A program made the position numbers and the translations under genes. DNA of 64,000 nt, from the NCBI GenBank assembly GCA_023146255.1, contig JAGLCJ010000014.1, forward strand, positions 62,001-126,000, written 5' to 3'. This DNA is from Alcanivoracaceae bacterium (GTDB lineage: Bacteria; Pseudomonadota; Gammaproteobacteria; Pseudomonadales; Alcanivoracaceae). Numbering within the stretch: position 1 is the first letter of the stretch; each line of letters starts with the position of its first letter. Positions 26,014 through 35,722 of this stretch are shown in pieces. Below the pieces are notes generated by a model, which was not told the DNA's origin, searched no databases, and was given only the letters and a program-made list of their open reading frames with translations.

Positions 26014-27554
26014 CACAACACCTGCATAATCTTGAGCACTGAAAGAATTGCATATGCGAGAAAAACCGCAAGCAGACCCCAGAGCATTTTCCGTTGCACG
26101 ACAGCATCTTCATTTCGCTCGGCGCTGCTGCTCATTCGAGCGATCTCTCCGAGCACCGGCAGGCCAATATGATTGGCCACCTGGTCCGCAGATCGAATGC
26201 GCGGATCAAGCTGTAACAGAACGCCAAGAAATCCGATGGGAACCAGCAATCCCAGAGGGATGCCGATGGCAGCGAGATGCATAAAGCGAAGCCCGGAGGG
26301 CTGCAGGGACAAGCGCGCAGGTTCTTGAATTTTCATGGTCAGCCCGCGCTCCTCAATATCAAGGTGCATGGAAACTCTGGCCTTCTCCCGACGCTTTAGC
26401 AGGTCCTGATAGATGTCCCTGTTTACCTCATAATCACGAGTCAGCTCTGCCAGAGTTGCCTCAGCATCATTAATGCGGCGAATCCTTTCATTCTCTTCCG
26501 CCAGCATCTGTTCGGTTTCCGCAATTCTGGCCTTCAGCGTGGCGATACTGGTCCTTGTGGCGGCAAGCTCGCTGCGCAGCTGCTGAAAAAGTGGCGAACT
26601 GGCAATTGACTCATCAATGTAGGTATCGCCACGCGCACGCGCCTCCTTTATGCGCTGCTCGCGAGCCTGCCTCTCCTCCTCAATCGCGACATTCAGCTCA
26701 GCAATCTGATTTTTCAGCTGGACAATATCCGGATAGCTGTCATGGAAGCTGAGGCGCAGAGTATCAAGGTCCATCTGCAACTGGGCGATACGAGCCTGAT
26801 AGGCGCCCTCACGCATCATGCCGCGGGATACATCTGCCTCCCCGGAAAGCTGCTTCTGAATGGCTTCCTGCTGAATATTGGCTTCCGTCAATGCCAGACG
26901 GCTACTCTCTACTCGTTGACGCAGCTCTGAAATTCGCTTGAATGAGTCGGTGGTTGTGCCATCAATGTTGTCTGAACGGTATTCCTTAAGTCGCTGCTCA
27001 GCCTCACTCAGCTTGGCATGATACTCACGCACCTGCTTGTCAATAAATGAATAGGCGTCCTGACTTTCCTGACGCTTTGACGTCGCACTCTCGGTAACAA
27101 AATGCTCGGCAAACTTCTGGGTGATCCTGAACGCTGTTGTGGCAGACGGGTCGCGAAACTCAATCCGGATCAAACTTTGCCCTATCGCGTTAATCTGGGT
27201 TCGCCCCTGGACCTGCTCGATCAGACGCTCCAGCTCAAGGTCGCTCATATCGGAAACGGGCAGCCCGGCTTCACGCAGCACTTCTACAATGATACGCCGA
27301 CTGAATAGAAGTTCGCGGGCGTTACGCGCCTGGTCCTTGATGCTGGTGGCAACCGCAGTACCCTCCATCAAAGGGCGGATAATATTGCCTTCATCTGCGT
27401 GGATGACAGTAAAGGAGCTGTAGGTTTTAGGCAGCAACGCAGCCACCACAACAACAGCAAGACTGATCAGGCAGAAAGCGACAAACACGGCGATTCGGAA
27501 GCGATACAGCTCCCTTGCCAGCATGGTCAGGAATTGCTCCAGAGTCATGGCCAT
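26013..27554 (-). CDS. Wzz-type polysaccharide chain-length protein
   Basis: 513 aa. Membrane segments near residues 22-42 and 485-505 flank a long periplasmic part with coiled coils (about 150-370: REYHAKLSEAEQRLKEYRSD..., IATLKARIAETEQMLAEENE). The proline-rich second-membrane entry (ARLSLQPSGL) is typical of Wzz/BY-kinase adaptor proteins. It matches the PEP-CTERM-locus chain-length determinant type. It controls EPS length and recruits the kinase-like protein encoded next. Start uncertain: TTG 27560, ATG 27554 or ATG 27548 are all in frame; 27554 is used. Confidence 0.88.
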   Translation of the reverse strand: MAMTLEQFLTMLARELYRFRIAVFVAFCLISLAVVVVAALLPKTYSSFTVIHADEGNIIRPLMEGTAVATSIKDQARNARELLFSRRIIVEVLREAGLPVSDMSDLELERLIEQVQGRTQINAIGQSLIRIEFRDPSATTAFRITQKFAEHFVTESATSKRQESQDAYSFIDKQVREYHAKLSEAEQRLKEYRSDNIDGTTTDSFKRISELRQRVESSRLALTEANIQQEAIQKQLSGEADVSRGMMREGAYQARIAQLQMDLDTLRLSFHDSYPDIVQLKNQIAELNVAIEEERQAREQRIKEARARGDTYIDESIASSPLFQQLRSELAATRTSIATLKARIAETEQMLAEENERIRRINDAEATLAELTRDYEVNRDIYQDLLKRREKARVSMHLDIEERGLTMKIQEPARLSLQPSGLRFMHLAAIGIPLGLLVPIGFLGVLLQLDPRIRSADQVANHIGLPVLGEIARMSSSAERNEDAVVQRKMLWGLLAVFLAYAILSVLKIMQVL

Positions 27555-27556
27555 CG

Positions 27557-28231
27557 TCAAAACAACCGTTCAGGAACGGTAATGACATCGCCCGGTAAAA
27601 GCGGATAGTTCGTCGCCATCCTGCCCTGATTAAGAATGTCATCGAGCTTGACAGCGATGGACAGCGACTCGCCATCAACAGCACCGTTGCGGCGATACAG
27701 TCTGGTACGTGCGGGCGATGCGAATTCGTTTGGCCCGCCGGCAAGCAGGACCAGATCCAGCACTGTCATACCCTGACGATACGGCACCGACTGTGGAGCG
27801 CGGACGGCACCGGTTATCCGCACACGGGAAATAAATTCATGACTACGCAATTCAAGCAGGATGATGCTGACCTTGGGGTCACGAACATAATCACGCAAGC
27901 CTGCCTCGACCACAGCAGCAACCTCGGAGGGCGTGCGACCGCCTGCCAGGACATCGCCAATCAATGGCAAGGAAATACGGCCATCCGGTCTTACCGGTAC
28001 AGTAATGGAAAGATTGTCGTTGCCCCAGACACTGACCATAACCAGATCATCAACGCCGATGCGGTACTCTGACACCAACGCAAAAGCTGCTTCCGCCATC
28101 GGTATTGAATCCGCCGACAGCGCTTCCGATGCGTCGGCCTCAGCATCGACATCAACAGCGACTGTAGGCGAGGACGCACAAGCTGACACAAGGAAGATAA
28201 AAAAGCCGACTAGAACTATCCGAATGAACAC
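27557..28231 (-). CDS. Wza-like polysaccharide export lipoprotein
   Basis: 224 aa from a GTG at 28231. This start gives a compact lipoprotein signal (FIRIVLVGFFIFLVSAC, Cys18) and has GGGGGGA upstream; an ATG at 28306 would add 25 polar residues. After a 30-residue linker come the polysaccharide export domain (YRIGVDDLVMVSVWGNDNLS..., RPDGRISLPLIGDV) and one SLBB domain (VRITGAVRAPQSVPYRQGMT). It forms the outer-membrane end of the EPS exporter. It is the first gene of the 12-gene operon that runs to 14497; the promoter must lie in 28232-28389, shared with the divergent J-domain gene. Confidence 0.87.
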   Translation of the reverse strand: MFIRIVLVGFFIFLVSACASSPTVAVDVDAEADASEALSADSIPMAEAAFALVSEYRIGVDDLVMVSVWGNDNLSITVPVRPDGRISLPLIGDVLAGGRTPSEVAAVVEAGLRDYVRDPKVSIILLELRSHEFISRVRITGAVRAPQSVPYRQGMTVLDLVLLAGGPNEFASPARTRLYRRNGAVDGESLSIAVKLDDILNQGRMATNYPLLPGDVITVPERLF

Positions 28232-28389
28232 CCTGTCCCCCCGTTTCCCTGATAGCGTAGAAGGCTCAGTAATTCGCCTTATTCCGCGATTTTTTAACTT
28301 CGCCATGGTACACCCGCGAAGGTGTCTCACGTCAGTCCCTTGTCATACAATCACAGGGTGTTTTCGCTTCAACTCGCCGGTGTCTTCCG

Positions 28390-29001
28390 ATGGATTTTCT
28401 GCACTGCTATCGTGTTCTCGGACTTACGCCTGATTGCGATTGGGAGCATGCCAGACACCGTTACCAACAGCTCGCCTCCAGACACCATCCGGACCGCCCT
28501 CTCGCCTCTGCTGATGCCCGGACGCTAACGGAAATCAATCATGCCTGGCGACAGCTACGAAAGTATTACCAGCAACATGGCCACTTGCCGCTGCAAGCAA
28601 ATCAAGTCACCCCGTCAGACCGGCCGGTAACACCCTTCGCACAGCCACCGACACCGATGCGGGCACACCCTGGCAGATGGCTCGCGCTCATTGTGTTGGC
28701 TGCCGCTCTGGCACTGTTTATGCCCGGGCGCTGTGCCCAGCCTCGTCAGGCCGAGCAGATTGCCGATGCGCCGGCCGAACCTGTAGCCATTGAAGAGCCG
28801 GCCAGCAACAGCCGGATCGGTTTGGGCGATCCGCTCGGCCATGTTGTGGAAACTCTCGGGCCGCCGGACGACACTCGCGGGCCCCGCTGGTACTATGGCC
28901 CATCGTGGATTGAATTCAGGGACGGACGGGTCAGTGACTGGCATTCTTCAGCAGATCGGCCATTGCCCACCGATACCCTTGGTCATCACTGGCAGCGCTG
29001 A
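28390..29001 (+). CDS. Membrane-anchored J-domain protein
   Basis: 203 aa. Residues 1-65 are a short J-domain with the HPD triad at 33-35 (SRHHPDRP), which would stimulate a DnaK-type chaperone. A Pro-rich linker leads to a membrane segment (about 96-113), after which about 70 residues (RIGLGDPLGHVVETLGPPDD, WYYGPSWIEF) resemble a small periplasmic BamE/OmlA-like fold. The topology predicted is cytoplasmic J-domain, periplasmic tail. It is transcribed with the deacetylase (6-nt gap) and flippase. Its purpose in EPS production is not known; recruiting DnaK to the assembly site is an inference. Confidence 0.78.
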   Translation: MDFLHCYRVLGLTPDCDWEHARHRYQQLASRHHPDRPLASADARTLTEINHAWRQLRKYYQQHGHLPLQANQVTPSDRPVTPFAQPPTPMRAHPGRWLALIVLAAALALFMPGRCAQPRQAEQIADAPAEPVAIEEPASNSRIGLGDPLGHVVETLGPPDDTRGPRWYYGPSWIEFRDGRVSDWHSSADRPLPTDTLGHHWQR

Positions 29002-29007
29002 CCGGCA

Positions 29008-29985
29008 ATGAGTCTGCGCCGATGGCTTGCCTCCCTGATCCACCAGTCCGGTACCGCCGGCTGGCGCTTGCGACGGTATCGGCAACGCCTGCCGATTCTT
29101 GCTTACCACCGCATTCTTGATGACGATACTGACCTTGCCTCACTCGCTGACCCGGGGCTGTTCAGCACTCGGGTTTCTGATTTTCGCAGGCAAGTTGACT
29201 GGCTGACTCGGCATGCCGACTGCGTGACTTTTAACACCCTTGGCCAGGCTCGTCGCTGCCCGGTTATCATTACTTTTGATGATGGTTACGAAGACAATTA
29301 TCGACTCGCCTGGCCCGTCCTGCGCGATGCCGGAATTGCGGGAGTCTTTTTTGTAACCACAGATTTTATCGATCATGGCCAGCCACTGTGGTTCGACCGT
29401 GTCGCCGTAGCCCTCCGTCAACACGATGGCAAACTGCCCGGCGGAATCATGCCTCCTCCAGAGGCGGAACACCGATATGGATCTGCTCTGGAGCAATGCC
29501 TGAGATGGATGAAATCGATGGATGACTCCCGGCGCATCGAGGTACTGACAGCACTGGAGCAAAACCTGAGCAAGACGAATCTGAGTCATCATCGCCCGAT
29601 GTCCTGGGATCAACTACGAGAAATGGCCGCATCCGGCATGGAAATCGGATCCCACTCATGCAGCCATGCAGTGCTCGCCAATGAAACCCGCTCACGTATC
29701 AGAAATGAACTGTTGCAATCGCGCCAGCGTATCGAAGACGAGACAGGCAAGCCCTGCCGGAGCCTGGCCTATCCGGTTGGCGGCGAAGCAGCTACCAATC
29801 CGATAGTAATAGACGAAGCCCGCAAGGCGGGCTATCAACATGCCTGCAGCTATATCAGCGGCATCAACCACCGCCCACCCGCAGATCCCATGCAGCTGCA
29901 TCGCCTCCATGTAGAGCTCGATCAAAGCCTTTACGAGTTTACCTCGACACTGGCTTTCCCTTCCGTGTTTGGCTATCGCTCATGA
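29008..29985 (+). CDS. Polysaccharide deacetylase (NodB domain)
   Basis: 325 aa. NodB motif 1 is ITFDDGYED with Asp91/Asp92, and motif 2 is SHSCSH with the metal ligands His216 and His220 (HxxxH). These features define carbohydrate esterase family 4, metal-dependent N- or O-deacetylases. There is no signal peptide, only an amphipathic basic N-terminus, so it may act on lipid-linked intermediates in the cytoplasm or at the membrane face. It ends in an ATGA overlap with the flippase. Confidence 0.9.
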   Translation: MSLRRWLASLIHQSGTAGWRLRRYRQRLPILAYHRILDDDTDLASLADPGLFSTRVSDFRRQVDWLTRHADCVTFNTLGQARRCPVIITFDDGYEDNYRLAWPVLRDAGIAGVFFVTTDFIDHGQPLWFDRVAVALRQHDGKLPGGIMPPPEAEHRYGSALEQCLRWMKSMDDSRRIEVLTALEQNLSKTNLSHHRPMSWDQLREMAASGMEIGSHSCSHAVLANETRSRIRNELLQSRQRIEDETGKPCRSLAYPVGGEAATNPIVIDEARKAGYQHACSYISGINHRPPADPMQLHRLHVELDQSLYEFTSTLAFPSVFGYRS

Positions 29986-31478
29986 ATGACAGGCGCGGGC
30001 TACTGACCAATATGCTCTCGTCCGGAGTGGCCTCCTGGGCGGAATTTTTCCTCGGAATGCTGGCATCCATCGCTATCGCCCGAAGCCTTTTGCCGGATCA
30101 GTACGGCCATTTCACCTTTATGATGTGGTGCGCAACACTGTTTGTCATTGTCAGCAACGGCGGCCTGAGCACTGGCGCCATCAAGTTTGTTGCCGAGCAG
30201 GATGAGCGTGGACGGAACATCATTCTTGGCCATCTGGCAAGGCTGCAGAATTATTCGCTGACGATCACGTCCCTGATTGCCGCCGCCAGCATTCTGCTTT
30301 TCCCGGAATTCTTCCTCGCCAGCGCGCCTTTGCCCGCATGGGCACTGTTGCTGACTGCCAGCCTGTTCAAGGCCAGTTATATTTTCTGGATGTCGGCCAC
30401 CCAGGGACGGGAAAATTTCCGCCGCATTGCCCGAGTGGTCCTGATCGTCGCACCAAGCAATCTTGCTGCCAATCTCTTAATGGCATGGCTGGCGCCCTCG
30501 CTGCTCAACTTTGTTGCCGTATACTTGCTGACCAGCCTGCTTTATCGGCTGCTTATCGCTCCCTGGCGACATGCCTCGCCAACTTTACCGGATACCGTGA
30601 CGCGAAAGCGTGTCAGCAGGCACCTGATGATTACCGGCGCCAGCATAGTTCTTTCTTTCTTTGTACTGCGCCAGTCGGAAATTCTGTTTCTCCGCGTTTT
30701 CACCAGTGCCAGCGATATCGCTTTCTTCAGTATCGCTTACACGATCGGCTTTGCGCTTGCCGCGCTGATTCCCGGAGCTTACGCCGCCCTGCTGCTACCG
30801 ATGATGTCGCGACAATCCTCCCGGTCGTCACTGGCCACCAGTACCTATCCGCGTTCATTACGCTATTTAATGCTGCTTGCAGCGCCAATGGTGGTCGGCA
30901 CCTGGCTGCTGGGAGAGCATCTGATTCTGACGCTTTATGGTGACGCCTACCGGCCTGCAGTGGTGGCATTACTCTGGGTGATTGCTGGCGTCGGCATCAG
31001 TGCCATCAGCCAGGCAGCGGTCAGTCTTCTGGTCAGTCAGGATCAACAGGGCCGCGTACTGCAGATTAATTTGCTGGTGGCTGTCATCGTTCTGGCGATG
31101 GATGCGGCACTAATCAGCCAGTTCGGTCTTTATGGTGCAGGGCCGGCATTTTTCTTTGGCTGCCTGCTTCACAGTGGATTGATGGTTGATACTGTCAGGC
31201 GCCTCTACCAGCTGACCTGGCCATGGCGGGACAGCTTGCGGATTGCTGCCGCAGCCATCCTGACAGCGCTACCCACATCGCTGCTGCTACAGCTGTTTCC
31301 GGAAACCACTCCGCCACTATGGCAGATGCTGGCTGGCGCACTGACATACAGTGCACTTTATCTTCCCGCATCACTGCTCTGCGGCTGCTGGCGGGGGGAG
31401 GAGAAGCTCTACATCGGCGATGTTAGTACAAGATTGCCACAACCATTGGCAAAGATAGTGAAAATGCTTTTGCGCTGA
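29982..31478 (+). CDS. Polysaccharide flippase (Wzx/MATE-like)
   Basis: 498 aa with 12-14 membrane segments and the oligosaccharide flippase pattern (SSGVASWAEFFLGMLASIAIAR at the N-terminus, SQAAVSLLVSQDQQGRVLQ in the second half). It moves undecaprenyl-linked repeats to the periplasm for the O-antigen-ligase-like protein. The start overlaps the deacetylase stop (ATGA). It ends 3 nt from the stop of the convergent acyltransferase gene with no terminator between them. Confidence 0.9.
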   Translation: MNDRRGLLTNMLSSGVASWAEFFLGMLASIAIARSLLPDQYGHFTFMMWCATLFVIVSNGGLSTGAIKFVAEQDERGRNIILGHLARLQNYSLTITSLIAAASILLFPEFFLASAPLPAWALLLTASLFKASYIFWMSATQGRENFRRIARVVLIVAPSNLAANLLMAWLAPSLLNFVAVYLLTSLLYRLLIAPWRHASPTLPDTVTRKRVSRHLMITGASIVLSFFVLRQSEILFLRVFTSASDIAFFSIAYTIGFALAALIPGAYAALLLPMMSRQSSRSSLATSTYPRSLRYLMLLAAPMVVGTWLLGEHLILTLYGDAYRPAVVALLWVIAGVGISAISQAAVSLLVSQDQQGRVLQINLLVAVIVLAMDAALISQFGLYGAGPAFFFGCLLHSGLMVDTVRRLYQLTWPWRDSLRIAAAAILTALPTSLLLQLFPETTPPLWQMLAGALTYSALYLPASLLCGCWRGEEKLYIGDVSTRLPQPLAKIVKMLLR

Positions 31479-31481
31479 AAA

Positions 31482-32204
31482 TCACTTGTCATCCGACGTC
31501 AGCAATGTTTTTAGCGTATCGCTATCCAGGCACTCCGACGGCTGCAGAGTACGAATAACTCTGGCGGGATTGCCGGCGACAATAGTGTTCGCTGGCACAT
31601 CATGCAGCACCACCGAGCCGGCGCCGACGATCGCATTTTCTCCCAGTGTGACACCTTTCAGAATCATTGCGCGTCGACCAATCCACACACCATCAGCAAT
31701 GGTAACTGCAGCCACGGCTGATTCCGGAGCCGGCTCACCGGCTCGTCTGGCCTCCGCATCAATCGGATGGCCATCATTGTCCTGAATGACAACCCCTCCA
31801 GCGAACAAACACTGCCGGCCGATACGAATACCGTGGCGCAGATTGAACGAGCATTCATGGCCGATAAAAGTGCCGTCGCCAATCTCCAGGATTGGCACAA
31901 CGGAGGGCGACCGACCGGACAGACCAATACCGATCTTCCCGGACAGATAAACCTGCGTACCAATATGAATCTCGCCGACGCCACGAATGTAAGGCATTCT
32001 CTCAATCCGCAATCCTGATCCGACCCGGGTACAGACTGCGCGCATCACTGGCACCAGAATAAGCCACTTGTACAACAGGTTGGTCGCTTCACCAGCATAG
32101 ACGCCTATCTGGTAGAGACGACGGATCAGCGGCAATAGTAATCCCGGCACCGGTAACTCCGAGTGCAGAAGACGGATCAGGGCAGTCCGATAGCGTTGCA
32201 GCAT
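31482..32204 (-). CDS. Hexapeptide-repeat acyltransferase
   Basis: 240 aa. The left-handed beta-helix repeats run from about residue 95 (IHIGTQVYLSGKIGIGL..., LEIGDGTFIGHECSFNLRHGIRIG) to ANTIVAGNPARVIR, the usual end of CoA-dependent O-acetyltransferases of the NodL/LacA/CysE superfamily. The N-terminal 90 residues are helical. The start at 32204 has AAGGAG 7 nt upstream; a longer frame to 32309 has none. A single gene divergent from prsK. O-acetylation of the EPS is inferred. Confidence 0.87.
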   Translation of the reverse strand: MLQRYRTALIRLLHSELPVPGLLLPLIRRLYQIGVYAGEATNLLYKWLILVPVMRAVCTRVGSGLRIERMPYIRGVGEIHIGTQVYLSGKIGIGLSGRSPSVVPILEIGDGTFIGHECSFNLRHGIRIGRQCLFAGGVVIQDNDGHPIDAEARRAGEPAPESAVAAVTIADGVWIGRRAMILKGVTLGENAIVGAGSVVLHDVPANTIVAGNPARVIRTLQPSECLDSDTLKTLLTSDDK

Positions 32205-32331
32205 GCGTGGCTCCTTCCAGGGCAGGTCATTATCCCCGCCGGAGCACAACAGGGAAACCATCATCATGCCGGACAGATGTCGACAAAGCAGGCTAGAATC
32301 AGCTGCCACAACATGGATGTCGCCGCCGAGT

Positions 32332-34341
32332 ATGTCTGACCAGCTTCTTCATATCGTCCTGCTTGCTTGCGCCCTGCTCTGGCTGGCGCCGGTTTGGCGC
32401 GTGCTCAATGGCGGTGCTGGCCAATCAATTCGCCTTGCCGTGGCGGCACTGACACTCGCTCAGCTGTTCTGGCTGGTTAGTCTTGCCAGGCCAGACAGCC
32501 TCAGCGCGCCACAATGGCTGGCTTTCAGTCATGGCAGCGAAGTCCTGCGTCAGCTGGCGCTTTGGTGGTTACTGCGCAGCCTGGCCAAACAAACGGCCAG
32601 CGGCTCAGCCATGCGTATGGTCCGTAACCTGTTCTCCGTTTCCCTGCTGATTGTCCTGTATAGCGGTGTGGCGCCGCTGGTTAGCTTGCCGACATTGCGC
32701 CCGCTGATTCCCCTGACCGCCCTGACCCTGTCGGCGTTGTTACCAATGGTGCTCGCCGAACAGATTTACCGGGCTGCGGATAACGAACAACGCTGGACCC
32801 TCAAATTTGTGGTACTCGCCGTTGCGGTCAGCGTCGGGATGGATCTTCTGTCGCATGGTTATGCCCTGCTCTACCAACGCATTCATCCCGAGCTATGGTT
32901 GGCTCGCGGTCCTGCCAGCATGGTCAGCGCCATCCTGTTGTGGGCAGGGCTACGCCGCCTGCTGCGAATACCGTCATCCGTCAGCATGTCCCATGACATG
33001 GCGTTTTATACCGGCACCCTGACTGTCGCCACTCTGTTCCTGCTCATCGCCGCGGGTGGCGCCTGGTACATCCGTGACTGGGGTGGTCGCTGGTCCACCG
33101 TGCTGGCTGCTTTGTTTCTGGTTGCAGTGATTGCCGCACTTGCCAGCCTGATACTTTCAGGCCGCTTCCGGGCCAGATTACGGGTTTTTCTCAGCCGTCA
33201 CTTCCTGCCCTATCGTTATGATCATCGCGTCGAGTGGCTGCGGCTAAGCGATACATTGGCCAAAGGGGCTGCCGAACATGCGCTACCTCAGGCAGTTATC
33301 ACCGCCCTCGCGGATATCGTCGACAGCCCGGCTGGCCTGCTATTCCTGCGCCGGGAGAAACAGCTTGAATGCATCTCCAGCCGCAACATGCCGGCACCGG
33401 AGACACCGATTCGTCTAAACAGCACTGAGCTGGCATTGCTTGATCAGCACTGGATCATTAATCGCGATGATCCGGATGCCGCGCCGCCGGATTGGCTCAC
33501 GGCAATAGCGCGGGGCTGGCTGGCCATACCGCTGAACGAAGCAGACCGTTGTATTGCCATGGTGATACTCGCCGATCCCCGGGCACCTCACGCGCTCAAT
33601 TGGGAAGACTACGATCTTCTCAAAGTAGCAGCCAGGCACGCAGGCGCGGTTATGGCTCAGCAGCAAGCCAATACCGCGTTATCCCGTGCCGAGCAGTTTG
33701 CCGCGCTTCACCAGAGCACAGCGTTTCTCGCCCACGACATCAAGACAATCGTTGCCCAGCTTTCCCTGCTGACTCGCAACGCAGAACGGCATCGGCGCAA
33801 TCCTGAATTCATCGATGACATGCTGGATACCGTCAGCCACAGTGTCGGCAAGATGGAGAATATTCTCCTTCAACTACGCCAACAGCAACCCGCCATGGCC
33901 GGGTCGACCGACAGAGTTGATATACATGCCATGCTCACCGATATTGTCGCCAGACTATCGCGTTTTTCGCCGGCACCTGTACTGCAGCCTTGCCAGCACC
34001 CCCTTGTCGTCACGGCGCCTGCCGATGCACTTGAAAGCGTATTCAGTCATATGATCCGCAATGCTCAGGAAGCCTGTAATGAGCACGGAGAGGTGCGGAT
34101 AGAAACCGACTCCAATGAAGGTGTCGCGATAATACGGATTCTGGATAGTGGCGCCGGCATGACAGCCGAATTCATTCGTGATCATCTGTTTGCGCCGTTC
34201 TACAGCACCAAGGGTGTAGGAGGCATGGGGATAGGCGCATTTCAGAGTCGCACCAGTATTGAGAACATGGGCGGCCGCCTTGACGTTAGCAGTCGCGTCG
34301 GCACCGGCTCCTGCTTTACCATTCGTTTGCCGTTGAATTGA
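32332..34341 (+). CDS. prsK: PEP-CTERM system histidine kinase PrsK
   Basis: 669 aa. The N-terminal half has about 8 membrane segments, then a GAF-like domain (about 310-450), the phospho-acceptor His468 in FLAHDIKTIVAQL, and an ATPase domain with N-box Asn577 (HMIRNAQEA) and G1 box DSGAGM (605-610). This architecture is that of PrsK, the sensor kinase found with exosortase A. It is followed after 4 nt by the PrsR gene, its partner. The start at 32332 (MSDQLLHIV) is chosen because the membrane part begins there; earlier ATGs at 32317 and 32266 are in frame. The signal sensed is unknown. Confidence 0.9.
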   Translation: MSDQLLHIVLLACALLWLAPVWRVLNGGAGQSIRLAVAALTLAQLFWLVSLARPDSLSAPQWLAFSHGSEVLRQLALWWLLRSLAKQTASGSAMRMVRNLFSVSLLIVLYSGVAPLVSLPTLRPLIPLTALTLSALLPMVLAEQIYRAADNEQRWTLKFVVLAVAVSVGMDLLSHGYALLYQRIHPELWLARGPASMVSAILLWAGLRRLLRIPSSVSMSHDMAFYTGTLTVATLFLLIAAGGAWYIRDWGGRWSTVLAALFLVAVIAALASLILSGRFRARLRVFLSRHFLPYRYDHRVEWLRLSDTLAKGAAEHALPQAVITALADIVDSPAGLLFLRREKQLECISSRNMPAPETPIRLNSTELALLDQHWIINRDDPDAAPPDWLTAIARGWLAIPLNEADRCIAMVILADPRAPHALNWEDYDLLKVAARHAGAVMAQQQANTALSRAEQFAALHQSTAFLAHDIKTIVAQLSLLTRNAERHRRNPEFIDDMLDTVSHSVGKMENILLQLRQQQPAMAGSTDRVDIHAMLTDIVARLSRFSPAPVLQPCQHPLVVTAPADALESVFSHMIRNAQEACNEHGEVRIETDSNEGVAIIRILDSGAGMTAEFIRDHLFAPFYSTKGVGGMGIGAFQSRTSIENMGGRLDVSSRVGTGSCFTIRLPLN

Positions 34342-34345
34342 GGCC

Positions 34346-35707
34346 TTGCCTGCCATGGAAAAGCGTTTACTGATCATTGAGGACGATCCCGGCCTGCAGA
34401 AACAGATGAAGTGGTGTTTCGATGACACCACCATAGCGGTTGCTGACCGACGCGACCCGGCGTTGGCCGAACTGCGTCGTCTTGATCCTCAGGTTGTGAC
34501 GCTGGACCTCGGCCTGCCGCCCGATGCCGGCGGCGCCAGCGAAGGCTTTGCGCTTCTGAAAACCATTCTGGAGCTGCGGCCACAAACCAAGGTCATTGTC
34601 ATTACAGGACGCGAGGAACGCGAGCATGCCGCTCGCGCCATCGGCATGGGTGCCTGCGATTTCTACCAGAAACCACTTGATCCGGACACGCTGACGTTTG
34701 TCGTTAACCGCGCATTCCGACTGGTCGAGCTTGAGGAAGAGAACCGTCGGCTGGGAGAAAAAGCGAAGTCGCCGCTGGCCGGCATTATTGCTACCAGCCC
34801 CGAGATGCTGGAAACCTGTCGACACGTGGAGAAAATTGCCGCCGCCGATATTACCACGCTGATACTTGGCGAAACCGGTACCGGCAAGGAGCTGATTGCC
34901 CGCGCCATCCATGCGCTGAGCGATCGCAGCCAGAAGCCCTTTGTCGCCATTAACTGCGCGGCCATTCCTGAAACGCTGCTGGAGAGCGAGCTGTTTGGTC
35001 ACGAGCGCGGGGCCTTTACCGGCGCCAACCAACTGAAACGCGGCAAAATTGAAGTGGCGTCGGGCGGCACGCTTTTTCTTGACGAAATCGGTGACATGCC
35101 GGCGCCGTTACAGGCCAAGATGCTGCGATTCCTTCAGGAGCGCGTTATTGAAAGACTTGGCGGCCATACACCCATTGCCGTGGATGTACGCGTGGTTGCT
35201 GCAACCCATCGCAATCTGGATGAGATGATCCGGCAGGGTGAATTCCGCGAGGATCTTTACTATCGGCTGGCGGAAATGTCGATTCACCTTCCGCCGCTAC
35301 GTGAGCGCAGTGGTGATGCTGTTGCCCTCGCCCGAGTGTTTGTAACTCGCTATGCAGAACAGCTGAAACGCCCCGTCAAAGGACTTGGCGTTGACGCCGT
35401 GGCCCTGATTGCAAGATACGGCTGGCCCGGTAACGTCCGCGAGATGGAGAATCGGTTAAAGCGCGCAGTGCTGATGGCCGATGGGCACTATGTCACGGCT
35501 CGTGACCTGAACATCAATGATGATGGCGGCAGCCAACAGAGTGTTGCTCTCAACCTCAGGGATGTACGTGAGCAAGCGGAGTCACGAGCAATACGTCATG
35601 CCCTGCAGTTAAGCAGCAACAACATTGCCGCCGCTGCACGTCAACTCGGCGTGACCCGTCCTACCCTGTATAGCCTGCTGGAGAAATATCATATCCGCGT
35701 GGAGTAA
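34346..35707 (+). CDS. prsR: PEP-CTERM system sigma-54 response regulator PrsR
   Basis: 453 aa. Receiver domain (1-125) with acidic pocket Glu9/Asp10/Asp11 and phospho-acceptor Asp51 (VTLDLGLPPD). AAA+ domain with Walker A GETGTGKE (172-179) and the sigma-54 contact loop GAFTGA (219-224). The C-terminal Fis-type HTH (NNIAAAARQLGVTRPTLYSLL) reaches the end. It therefore activates sigma-54 promoters when phosphorylated by PrsK. The predicted targets in this window are the three PEP-CTERM genes, each with a -24/-12 element and upstream 17-bp boxes. Its 3' end faces the priming glycosyltransferase gene. Confidence 0.93.
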   Translation: MPAMEKRLLIIEDDPGLQKQMKWCFDDTTIAVADRRDPALAELRRLDPQVVTLDLGLPPDAGGASEGFALLKTILELRPQTKVIVITGREEREHAARAIGMGACDFYQKPLDPDTLTFVVNRAFRLVELEEENRRLGEKAKSPLAGIIATSPEMLETCRHVEKIAAADITTLILGETGTGKELIARAIHALSDRSQKPFVAINCAAIPETLLESELFGHERGAFTGANQLKRGKIEVASGGTLFLDEIGDMPAPLQAKMLRFLQERVIERLGGHTPIAVDVRVVAATHRNLDEMIRQGEFREDLYYRLAEMSIHLPPLRERSGDAVALARVFVTRYAEQLKRPVKGLGVDAVALIARYGWPGNVREMENRLKRAVLMADGHYVTARDLNINDDGGSQQSVALNLRDVREQAESRAIRHALQLSSNNIAAAARQLGVTRPTLYSLLEKYHIRVE

Positions 35708-35722
35708 TGCTGCGCGGGAACC

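Noticed and set aside
28232..28389. Sigma-70 promoters for the divergent EPS operons
   Set aside because: TACAAT and TTGAAG-like elements occur but none has a convincing -35/-10 pair with proper spacing, so no site is called.
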